Made by a program: the position numbers and the translations under genes. Source: Ditylenchus dipsaci (taxonomy: Eukaryota; Nematoda; Chromadorea; Rhabditida; Anguinidae). Taken from it: a DNA stretch of 64,000 nt. Below are positions 44,255 through 54,067 of this stretch, piece by piece. Position 1 is the first letter of the stretch; each line of letters begins with the position of its first letter. The stretch spans positions 106,235 to 170,234 of the forward strand of contig SADC01000939.1 of NCBI GenBank assembly GCA_004194705.1, read 5' to 3'. Below the pieces are notes generated by a model. The model searched no databases, was not told the DNA's origin, and saw nothing but the letters and a program-made list of their open reading frames with translations.

Positions 44255-45736
44255 CAGGGCTGGAACGGAAGACAAAAAAGTCGGAACAAAATTCGGAACC
44301 GGAAGTAGAAAATCCTCAAAACCGGAAGTCGGAAATCGGAAAAAAAAAACTGCCGGAATTCGGAAGAAATTCAAAAAATTTCCTAGGGCCAAAATTTAAT
44401 GTTGTACACATGCATCCGTAATTTATTTCAACCTTAATCATAACAACAACAAGAGACTGCAATTATTAATATTCAAAGTTGTAGGCGGAAAGGTTATGGT
44501 GAAGCAACAACAGCATTTTCAAGTTAATTGGAGTTAAGCTTTTTCTGAGATCATTTACAATGAATCCAGCAGTTGAAAAGAAACGCTCACTTTCTTGAGA
44601 ACCAGGTGGCGCACTAAGATATTTGCGGACCAATGTTGTGAGAGCTGGCCATTTCTTTGCATTTTTTTCCAGTAGACCAATGTATTTAATGAACTGCTTT
44701 GAATCGGCTCGGCTAAGTATATATTTTTGAGATCAGCGAATGCAAGCTCAAATTTCGAGAATATTACAAAAATTGCGCAAAAAGCCTATTTTTACCTGTC
44801 TTGAGAGCTCCAGGCATCTGAAGTGAAGCAAACGAACGGAACTGTTGACAAATCAGCGATTATTTTCTGCTTTAGCTGCTCGTGAATCCTTGGAATTTCT
44901 GTTCTCGTGTAGAAGTTTCTCGATCTGAAAATTGTGATCTGTGTACGAAATAAATAAATAAATATAACCCTACTTGATATGGTACTGCGGAACAACGAAC
45001 TGAAGAAGTCGACTAAATCCCTTTTTTTTCTACGATCGAAAGCGGTGCTGCATCAACGCAAATCATCTCGGCAATAATTCTATCCAAAGCGACAGCTTTG
45101 TGCCCCGTATTTGTCCACTGATCTAAAATTAAAATTTTACAATGAAAAGGCAAGAAAAGAGTTTACTGAAAGATTCTTTGATTTCTTGAGTGGCAGTTAT
45201 TTTCGCACGCTCCGGTGAAGGTTCATCTAGCTCTTGTTCCATCTGTTTGGATGCAAAAATGATTCTTGACTGAGCTCTGGCTTGTTTCTGGATTCTATCC
45301 TTCTCTTTCTTCACAGCTTCTTCTCGACGCTTAAGCAGCTCCGGGTGTTTGCTCTGCAAATGCCATTTCATTGAATTTGTGCTTTTTTCGGTCCAAGATC
45401 GACAGAGAAGTTGCATTGCCCAGCTCTGCACATTGCTATAGTTCCATTCTTCTCAAAAAAGCGTCCCACTTTTTCTCGTCTGGCATCTGAAAACGAAAAA
45501 TATACGAAAAGAATGTAGCGACCAAAATAAATATGCAGTGAAAAGGTCTCCGCAAAGCTGTAACTTCCATTTCCTTGCAAGACATTTCTGCCGAAAATAC
45601 TTCGAAAATATTTTTCAAGTGAACTATTCTCTTCCGAAATTTCCGAAATTCGCCCTATTTTTTCGGAAATCGGAAAACGGAAGAGAAAAAGTGCCGGAAA
45701 TCGGAAGACGGAAATCGGAATTCCGTTCCACCCCTG
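44255..45736 (-). mobile_element. hAT transposon, internally deleted, with 8-bp target duplication
   Basis: Inverted ends CAGGGCTGGAACGGAA and CAGGGGTGGAACGGAA are bounded by the direct 8-bp repeat TTCCATAC (44247-44254 and 45737-45744), the hallmark of hAT insertions. The minus strand encodes pieces of a ZBED-type hAT transposase. First is a BED finger around 45360-45480 (MCRAGQCNF .. MKWHLQSKHP). Next is a central piece with FVCFTSDAWSSQDR (44795-44840). Last is the C-terminal dimerisation segment WPALTTL, PPGSQESERFFSTAGFIV, LRKSLTP, LLLLHHN (44450-44720). At 1.48 kb it lacks most of the catalytic core, so it is not autonomous. The BED finger frame breaks in an A-run. Confidence 0.88.
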
Positions 45737-45775
45737 TTCCATACTGTCATTTCAAGACTATGCTCTGAAAATGCA

Positions 45776-46140
45776 ATATCGGTAATTATTGGGCTGGTGG
45801 GCCCCCTAAGAATGGTTATGAACTAGTCTGCTACAGACTAGTGAAAAGTCTGCTTCTTTTTCAGATAATGGAAGAACTAAAGAATTTCAAGCTGAAGGAC
45901 CTTTATCGCCAACTCTTTTTGTCTGATAAAAAGTTTGTTGAATGGCTGCAAAAGTTAGGATTGCTTCATTCTCTACGTACGTGTGAATGCAGAAATAAAA
46001 TGCATCTTCAGAAAGCTGAGTCTGGTCGCAAATATGTGAAATATCTGAAAAAGAAGCAGACTACCTTTTACTAGTCTGTAGCAGACTAGTTCTTAACCAT
46101 TCTTAGGGGGCCCACCAGCCCAATAAGTACCGCAATATCT
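45776..46140 (+). mobile_element. Mini-element carrying the N-terminal part of an ISXO2-like transposase
   Basis: Inverted ends of about 60 bp: TTATTGGGCTGGTGGGCCCC and GGGGCCCACCAGCCCAATAA, each followed by AACTAGTCTG..CAGACTAGT. The sequence between reads MEELKNFKLKDLYRQLFLSD, KKFVEWLQKLGLLHSLRTCE, CRNKMHLQKAESG. A 'FLxxxGLLxxxRxCxCxxxM' start is typical of the N-terminal zinc-binding part of ISXO2/Merlin-type transposases. A splice-acceptor-like TTTTTCAG precedes the ATG at 45868. Only about 70 codons, so it is a captured or deleted remnant. Confidence 0.6.
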
Positions 46141-46639
46141 ATGGCATTGTGAGTTTTGAAGTGTCATAATATGACATAGTATGCTCGGAAAATAACATTG
46201 AAAATTTAATTACAAGGCTCCAATGATTATTTCAATGTTTACACTACCATTTCGATACACTGTTAATGCCATTTCATTTAAATTTTTGAGACATCTTAGA
46301 AACCCTCGGAATGACAGTATGGAATCATTACAATGCCAATAGCAAAATACCAGAGTAATAGAACAACAGTCTCCACTTGAACACGAGTTTCTATATTATT
46401 TTACTACATCGGGGTTTTTATCTATAAATTTATTGAATTTCCTCACTTCGTCTCTATGCAATTTATAACTTATAAGATAGACATCAATTGTCGACAGACA
46501 GAAAAGCTCTAGTACTATACGGGAGATTATATTTAACAAGAAACCCTCCCTATAACCTTTCATTTGTGTGAAAATTATGCTCACCTTAAATTTCTTCCGT
46601 CTGGAATCACTATTGACGAAAAACGAATTGCTTATTGAA

Positions 46640-46869
46640 TTATTTCTAATGACTTGACCGTTGCACACCTCCTCAATGATAGGTGTGAAGCACTTGGAAA
46701 TGTGCTTCCGCGAAGTCTACTCTCCAATGTACCCAAGGAGTCTCTCTTGATAGTTGACTTTTCGTCGATCTACAAAGTCTTTGACGCAATCAACAGAAAT
46801 CAACCGCTAGGACAAAAATTTACATTGGAGACAATCCCATCCGCGTGTACCTTGAAGATTAAACCATGA
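46640..46869 (+). CDS. Possible exon of unknown gene
   Basis: A 75-codon plus frame with balanced composition: LLNDRCEALGNVLPRSLLSN, VPKESLLIVDFSSIYKVF, DAINRNQPLGQKFTLETIPS. It looks protein-coding against its AT-rich surroundings but has no identifiable partner exon or family. It could be a leftover of a transposon. Confidence 0.28.
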
Positions 46870-47164
46870 GATGTCTATGGTTTGCGGATCTGGAAAGATT
46901 GAAAACTGGATCATTGAGTCATGCTTTATGGTGTGGATCAGGGCCCGTATTAATAATCGATTTACTCTTACCTTTTACCCTTACCTCTACCCGTATTAAT
47001 AAAAGCTAGAGGTAAAGGTAGAGGTAGAGGTAAGGGTAAAAAACAACAGGCTGGACCAAGGCATATTTTTACCATGGGTGGTAGCAGGGTAAAATTTTTT
47101 ACCTTCATCTCGATTTTCAAAATATTGTCCCGTAAAGCATTTCTAGAGCAATTTTAGTTCGCTA

Positions 47165-48305
47165 AACACGAATTTAACGTCCGTTTTTCATTGTTGTGCG
47201 AATTGTTGAGTTTTGATTGCTTCTTTGAGACTGTGTTCTTTATGATGGGAGTCCGAGCTTTGAGGGATTGTCTTCGGGTATCGAAACGTCTTTGCTTGGT
47301 TCCTTATGATTTCCGTCATGGTATTTACTTTTATGCATTTTTTTTTCTATCAGGATTGTGTCAATACTCCATCTCCTACCAAGCGTCCGCTACGTCATTT
47401 GCCTCGCCCGTTGTCAAGCGTCAGAAGAAGGAGCCAAGTTTGAAGAGATTTTTGGCCAAATTGCCACCAACAACAAGTTCTCATCGGTCTTGGACCAAGT
47501 GACCGCGATTCTCTCCGCCCGTTTCGGCCCACAGCAGGAAGAAAAGAAAGAAAAGGGGTATAAAGATTTTTTCAGGTTGATGCATGGTTGTTGGTTGCTG
47601 CGTAGTCGTTGTTATTGTTGATAGTCGAATAAAGTTTCTTCTGTATCTTGTCGGCAATACTGTATCTGGCTATACTATAGAATGACCCCCCCCCCCCCAG
47701 CTAGCGAAAAATTTACTTTTCCTGAAGGGAAAGGACCCGTCCCATTTTGATTCTCGTGCTCTAAATAGGCACGGAAACACTTTGGTTTCCGAAAAATCGA
47801 AAAAATTTTTTTTTCGATTTGCCTTGGTCCCCAAGGTAAAAAATTTAAGAAAATTCAAAAAAAATATTTTTTTGAATTCCGCCAAAAAAATTTTTAAGGG
47901 ATTTAGGGCTGTATTGGGAGGGGAAGGGACAAAAAGGGGCCACTTTCATGTCGAAATTATAAAAAAGTGAATTCTGGACTATTTCGGATGTCCTGCCATG
48001 TTTTTCAACTGGGCCGTTGCAAAAAGAGACTCTATATGCATTTTATGGTCAAGAGTACTTCTCGGAATCATGTCTAAGGTATGTGGGTGTGCGCATCTCA
48101 ACTCCAAGCCCCAAGCCCCCTGCGCCCCCGAAGGGGGCGCAAAAAAATGTATAAAAGTAAATACCATGACGGAAATCATAAGGAACCAAGCAAAGACGTT
48201 TCGATACCCGAAGACAATCCTCAAAGCTCGGACTCCCATCATAAAGAACACAGTCTCAAAGAAGCAATCAAAACTCAACAATTCGCACAACAATGAAAAA
48301 CGGAC
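47165..48305. repeat. 1.1-kb inverted duplication with coding-like left interior
   Basis: Bases 47165-47340 return inverted at 48140-48305 (both arms give FDCFFETVFFMMGVRALR when read inward). Next to the left arm, 47360-47580 is GC-richer and has an open frame with FEEIFGQIATNNKFSSVLDQ followed by VTAILSARFGPQQEEKKE that I cannot assign. The right interior (47990-48150) carries the central GC hairpin of the 17766-18455 family. Confidence 0.68.
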
Positions 48306-48309
48306 GTTA

Positions 48310-50210
48310 AATTCGTGTAAATTCGAAAAAGTCTAACCCCTATTAATCTCGGTATGTTGTTGTTTGTCCATAATAATTTGCCGTTACTGAATGCTGAATG
48401 ATGAAAATGTGTTTTGGTGATGCTGCAAAATGAAGATGATTTATTACGGGCATTGCTTTTTTTACTTCTGTTTTTGTTTTTCTGTGGTTTTTCGCTTCTG
48501 TTTTTCTATTTTTCTGCTTCTGTTTTTTTAGCAAAATACCGTTTTTCTGTTTTTTCTGGTTTTTTTTTAAACCGGCTGCAGCCCTGGTGTGGATGATGAA
48601 GCCAATTTGCATAATCAGGACAACGTTTGCAAAGCTTAGTCATTGACATTCAATCAATTTCAAGCCGAAACGGTAACACTGACACTCTTGATCGTAAAAT
48701 GCATAAGAGTCTATTTTTGCTACGGCCCGAGTTGAAAAACATGGTAAAACAGTCAAAAACGAGGTAGAGAGTGGTTCAAAAAATTGGCTTTTTATTATTT
48801 TCTTTCTAGTAGTTAGTTTCATAGAAATTGCATTTTAAAAATTACTTTAACATGGTTTTCGACTACTTTTAAAGAATTCTTTTTTTATGGATGCCTAAAG
48901 TATTTATTGGATTCCTCAACTTTCTATGGATGCCTAAAGTGGTTAAGGATGCCTAAACTGCAATTGAGCCCAAGATTTTACGTTGGCGAGTTCTGACAAT
49001 GGAGAGTCTTTTGCGTCGGCGAGTTTTTTGCTGGTGAGTTAGTTGCGTCCCAAAATTTTACTTCACAGTCAAAATTGGAAAATTCCGAGTCGGCATTTTT
49101 CACGGCACATTTTTCACTAATTTGTAAATCATGTTTAAACGAATTCTAATTAATTTTTATATGCTTAAAACTAGTGTTGTGGACAGAGGTTACGGGCGGT
49201 TTTGCGGTGCGGTTTTTCTCAGAATTTGCGGTTTGCGGTAAACCGCACAATGTAATTGCGGTTTAACCGCGGTTTTGCGTTTTTTTTAGGTAAATTCTTT
49301 TACGCGTACATCATTATAGTAAAAGAACTACAGTATACGGTATACAGCATACTATGCGCAGAGAGAACGACCCTAGAAATTCTTTGTTCACTCTTCCACA
49401 GAACAAACCCAATAGTGCCCATATTTGACAAAAAAAAAGTTCCCGATTTATTTGTTCCAGTCAAAAAGGCGAAAATGTACCCGTCTTTGAGATAATATGC
49501 TCAGTTTCAATGTGCCTACTTCTTGATTTTCTCAGTTATATTTATTACTTCAGATGAAGTGAATTTTTTCAAGCTGAAACAGCATAAGAAGATGTTCTAT
49601 CATACGGCCGCCAAAATATGCCTACTTACGTATCATCCAAAACTAATCAGTGAACAAAATTAACATCATGTAGTGTCCGATATTAAATTCGGAAATTTTA
49701 CAGATGGTGTGAGACATAACCGAAAAAATTGATATCACGAACACCAATGAATAAAGAGTGATGGGCTCACGGGCTTTCAAGACAAAGAAAAATCGGCAAT
49801 TGAGTTTTAACTGAAATTCGAATTTATTTTTCTCGACAGGAAAGTTTTTCTTATGTTTTCTTTGAGAAAATGACTTGTTCACTTCAAAGTGGCACAAATT
49901 TTCAACCCTACGTCAGTTTTTATTTTGCTACGTCTATCTGAAAGAGGAGATTAAGGGCTACATTTGGTATAGTGGCTTCTGTCAAAAACAGGTGTCTCAG
50001 ACAATTTTTCTGGTGTCCAAATGTTTTTTTGCAAAAAATTAATGTGTTTTCTTGGTTTCAGATGAATTCTACCAACCGATCCGAGCGATCTCTGAAGGTG
50101 AAGCAAGTACAAAGTTCTCACGTGACGCATCATCTGCTAAGAAGCAAGCCAGAATGAGCAAGACAGAAGCAGCTACAGCAGCTCGAATCGATAAGACTTG
50201 AATGCATTGG
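48310..50210. other. AT-rich intergenic region
   Basis: No gene recognised. T-rich runs (48450-48570) and GCGGTTTNNCGGT repeats (49190-49275) are present; short frames on both strands have no protein character. Confidence 0.4.
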
Positions 50211-50214
50211 ATTT

Positions 50215-50430
50215 GTTGTCAATTATTTCCCAAAACTTAAAAAATACTCGAGAAAACGGCATTTCACTACTATCAAGCCATCTTCAGCATGTCCGAATTA
50301 GTCCGGAAAACAAGTTTTTGGAACCCGAAAAAGTGAAAAAAAATTTGATCCAAGTGGACGACCACTTGGTTTGGTTAGTTCAGACTAAAAAACTTGAATT
50401 CCCTCCAAATTTCTCGGCTCGACTAGTGAA
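50215..50430 (+). repeat. Half copy of the 15.9-16.6 kb palindrome family
   Basis: It contains AAAACGGCATTTCACTACTA, ATCTTCAGCATG and CCAAGTGGACGACCACTTGG in the order found at 16090-16390 and at 59080-59280. Single arm only. Confidence 0.6.
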
Positions 50431-50699
50431 CGGTTCTATATTTTGAAAAAAATTTTACATGCAATCAAAAAACAATTTAAAAAAATTATTGACAAAATTA
50501 GGGTGGTCCGGCGCGAATTCAAAATTTCCAAATTGCTGTGCTTATCAAGTTTCATGGTCCTTTTAAAACAGTCATTTACCTTGATATCTGAAGTCAAATA
50601 TACAAATTTAAATACACAAATTCAACCCAAAAACAATGGGAAATGCGGTCCGAACATAATTTTATAGGATTCCTCACATTTTTTTGGATCTAAATATGG

Positions 50700-51385
50700 A
50701 ACTTATTGGGTTGGGGGGGGGGGCGGGTTTTTTTCACTTATTTAAAAATAGTATTTAAACGACTCCTAAGTAATTTTTATATGCTTAAAACGATAAAAAA
50801 AACTATTTTCTAACATTTTTCCACACAAAAAATGGTATTTTTGGAAAAAAATTTTTTGACTTTTTGCCTTGGTGGACCAAGGCAAACTTCCTTGTATTAA
50901 GGTATTCTACCCCGTTTTGGTCACTGGAGCTGGGCAAAAAGAGTCTCTTTATGCATTTCTAATCAAGAGTCTTGCTCGGAATTATGTCTAAGGTAAGTGA
51001 GTGCGCGCATCTCTAACCAACCAAGCCCCTGCGCCCCCTTCGGGGCGCAGGGGGCTTGATTGCTTAGGGTTGAGATGCGCACACCCACATACTTAGACGC
51101 AAATCACTCGAAAGTGATAACTCGAATGTATGCATACCATGGTTTCTTTATGCGGTAGGCCCCAGTTAACAAAACTGTGTTCAAATTCCATTTTTTAGTG
51201 ACTTAGGGAGTATTCAAGTACCCTTTTCTGCTGGCTTATATTGGTCCCCAAGTCGAAAAAGCAGATTTTGGTCAAAAATTTTTTTTCAAAAAATCGATTT
51301 TTTATGTGGAAAAGTGTCACAAAATGACTTTCTTATTGTTTTAAGCACATAAAAGTTACTTAAGAGTCATTTAAACATGATTTTC
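50700..51385. repeat. Second copy of the GC-hairpin foldback family
   Basis: Arms carry CTCCTAAGTAATTTTTATATG and inverted CATAAAAGTTACTTAAGAG. The centre at 50990-51100 has TGTCTAAGGTAAGTGAGTGC and the CTGCGCCCCCTTCGGGGCG hairpin, matching 18023-18134. About 690 bp, as in the first copy. Confidence 0.75.
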
Positions 51386-51769
51386 CAATAAGTGAGAAAT
51401 GCATATAAGGTTTTTCAGCAAATATTGCAGACATGGTCATTTACAACCTTATACGCAAAATGTAGCCCTGCTCTCTAGCATCAAGCATCAAATCAACTTG
51501 TAAACGAGAATATCCACAAAATTAGTTCGAAAAACCATATGAAGAAAACTAATTAATTGAAAATGTAACGTTTTTGGCGGAAACAATTTGGGACGAAACA
51601 GGAGAGAGGCGATAAATATTTCGAATTTGTTTTCCAATTTTATATGTAGAGTAGCTTTTCTGAAAAAAACTTTTTTGGTTTGGTTATTAGAAAATTCAGT
51701 TTTTGAAAAGTGTTGCAAAAACTTGATATTTTTCTATATTTCTAATTTCGATATTCTTGAAAGCCCGTG

Positions 51770-51960
51770 GGGCTGTTCACAACGCATCCGTATCCGTGTC
51801 CGCGTCCGTAATACGGACCGTGTTTTCGCACACAATGGACCGTATCAAATTTTATCTGGCCGATAAATTTTATCTGTCAGATAAAAATAATTTGAATTTT
51901 ATCTTGTAGATAAATTTATCGGTTCAGATAAATTTATCTGTTCTGCGCACAACAGACGGA
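51770..51960 (+). repeat. Repeat rich in TTTATCTGNCAGATAAA, copy 2
   Basis: Shares with 5880-6025 the run of ATCTG/CAGAT palindromes ending in ATCTGTTCTGCGCAC. It is preceded by a TCCGTATCCGTGTCCG tract (51788-51815) in which short CCGT units repeat. Confidence 0.6.
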
Positions 51961-51964
51961 ACTT

Positions 51965-52255
51965 TTGGAAACTTTTATTCAAAAACATCAATTTTATAAG
52001 AAAAGTTTCTTGAAAGTCACCACTAATACCGTTGAGATCCGATTAAAATAATTTTTTATAAGCTGAGGTATCCATCTCAGTAGGCCAAGGGTGCGACTTT
52101 TCTGACCTGTTTACTCAAAGTTACTATATCTCGGCTAATAAAAATTATATCAGTCTGATCTCAACGGATGCGGATTCAAGATGAAATTTTGGTGATAAGG
52201 GTGATTTTCAAGAAACTTTTTCTTATAAAATTGATGTTTTTCAATAAATGTTTCC
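51965..52255. repeat. Inverted repeat element
   Basis: The left arm CATCAATTTTATAAGAAAAG.. is mirrored by ..TTCTTATAAAATTGATGTTT at right. TTGAGATCCGATTAAAA and ATCTCAACGGATGCGG also pair. It ends about 275 bases before the CSN1-like gene. Confidence 0.65.
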
Positions 52256-52529
52256 AAAAGTTCCGTCATAAAGTACCACGAATCGATAGTCGTCCAAAAA
52301 TAGTTGTTCGCGTTTGAAAAATATTTTGCGCGAATTGTGGGATAATTATTTTTACTTTTTTCATGTCCCCGGGAATTCAAAAATCAGCAATTGCCGTTAC
52401 CTTAGGAAAGCATACTTCTTGTAATTGTTCATCCCTATAGATATAGATGTCATCGACAGCTGCGGACACTATTCGCAGCTTTGTTCCTAACAGGACTCGC
52501 GAGAAATTTCATATTTAATTTGATTTTAG

Positions 52530-53095
52530 ATGGACGATATTAGCAATCCAGATGAAGTCGTCGAAGAAGTTATCGAAGAGAAGGAAAAACTTTCGCGAGA
52601 CAGAGAGCTTTCGATCATAAATTATTGCCAGGTTTGAATCAGTGTTTTCTGTTGACCTTTTATTACTAACCACCTTCCAGCCTTTCTTGAACATCGACAT
52701 CAATCGTATGGCTGCTGATTTCAACAAAAGTGTTGACGAGGTTCTTGTTTAAATTTCTTTTAGATTCGCTGTTCTAATGCTTCTTCCTAGACTTTGGAAG
52801 AACTGGTAGCTCTCATTGAAAAGGGTTTGCTGAATGCTCGGATCGACAACTGCACTAAGGTTTTGCATCTCGATGTTGAAGACAGTCGAAGTGCAATTCA
52901 TCAAAAGTTGTTTTGTGTTGCATATAATCATTTTCGATCAATTCTTTTAGTGCCACCAGCCTTCGCCGACATCTGAAGGAACGTGTTTATGCTACTATGC
53001 TGCGCGCTGCTCTTCAGAGTCAGAAGATTTGCATCGGCTATTCAGAGAGAAGCGATGGGAGAGGTCGGAACGCCTTCCAAATGAATTCAGACTAA
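52530..53095 (+). CDS. CSN1-like mini-paralogue: C-terminal PCI winged helix only
   Basis: Four exons (52530-52631, 52681-52740, 52791-52906, 52951-53095) join in perfect phase to 140 aa. After an acidic N-terminus (MDDISNPDEVVEEVIEEKEK) the protein aligns with the last folded part of the window's own CSN1: FNKSVDE/TLEELVALIEKGLLNARID versus FRTSLEE/MEIELINLIEKGLLSARID, then LRRHLKERVYATMLRAALQS versus LRRHLNERVYAILLRAALQN. Two introns fall at the same codon and phase as in CSN1, so this arose by DNA duplication, not by retroposition. It lacks the helical repeats and the low-complexity tail. The ATG directly follows TTTGATTTTAG, an acceptor-like sequence, so either an upstream exon or a trans-spliced leader is possible. 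Without the N-terminal scaffold it may compete with CSN1 or be a decaying fragment. Confidence 0.82.
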
Positions 53096-53429
53096 ATTTC
53101 TATTATATTCGTTGCCATCTTGCTGGTGTGTCAAAGATAAACTTTTGTGTTGACGCTTGTTTGGTATCCATAGTCGGGCTGTTTCCTTAGGCGATATTAT
53201 GAATTGCCGTACTTTCTCTAATGCGCGCCCATGCTCCAATAAACTGTCTCGCCCTGATTAACGCCTCTTCAAGGCCAATTATCTGGTGCGAAGTGCTATT
53301 CCTCCTGAAAGGTGTGTTTTTCTGCAAAATCCACTGCTACAAGCAATACTGGCCGATTTCAGAGAGACATTTTTAAACTGACAACTGCACGACTGGATTC
53401 CTAAAGCCCTCGATCAACTCCCAAGTCCC

Positions 53430-53885
53430 CTGTGCCCCGGTTTAAAAATTCGGCCAAGGTTAAGAACAAGCACCCCACTCGAGTAAAGAACAAGCACCCT
53501 AGTCAAATCAGCTTGGGGGACCAAGGCAAATTTTTTTTGAAAATTGTTTATATCATTATTTTGGCTATCCAGAACCTTTGGGGCCCACTCGCCAGAACGA
53601 AAGGGGTCCCAGTCATTTTAAGTCTAATCTATGCGAAAAATAAGTAAGGCGCGAATTCAAATTGAACATTTTTTTGCATAGATTAGACTTAAAATGACTG
53701 GGACCCTTTGGTTCTGGCGAGTGGGGCCCAAAGGTTCTGTTGCTCCATTATTTTTTTTGTGTAAACACGATTTTAAAATGTTTTTTATTGCTTGTGGGGT
53801 GCTTGTTCTTTACTCGAGTGGGGTGCTCGTTCTTTACTCGAGTGGGGTGCTTGTTCGTTACCTGTGCCAAAAATTCTTACTCGCT
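53430..53885. repeat. Inverted repeat with CACCCCACTCGAGTAAAGAA ends
   Basis: Left has two AAGAACAAGCACCC units; right has TTCTTTACTCGAGTGGGGTG units inverted. The inner arms 53570-53655 and 53675-53745 pair exactly over GGGGCCCACTCGCCAGAAC and AAAATGACTGGGACCC-type sequence. The left arm includes the recurring GGGACCAAGGCAAA motif. Confidence 0.75.
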
Positions 53886-54067
53886 TCGTTGTTGATGCTG
53901 CCATCCTTCACTCCGGCCTTAGGTATACCGTGTATTCTCTAATGAACCCTCATGGGGGATTATTTTTCAACTCCTAAAACATCGGAAAAATTAAGGGTCG
54001 ATTTCGAGATTTGGGGTGCTCAACCAGCATGTGGAAAGTGGAATCAAGAGAGCTCGTGCTAATTAAA

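Noticed and set aside
46960..47045. Telomere-like GGTAAA/GGTAGA tract
   Set aside because: It is a short imperfect hairpin of AGGTAGAGGTA-type units on both strands, not a unidirectional array, and no chromosome-end context is visible.
47191..48293. Two nearly identical open frames beginning with MLCELLSFDCFF on opposite strands
   Set aside because: They are the same inverted-repeat arm read in both directions; hydrophobic content comes from T-richness.
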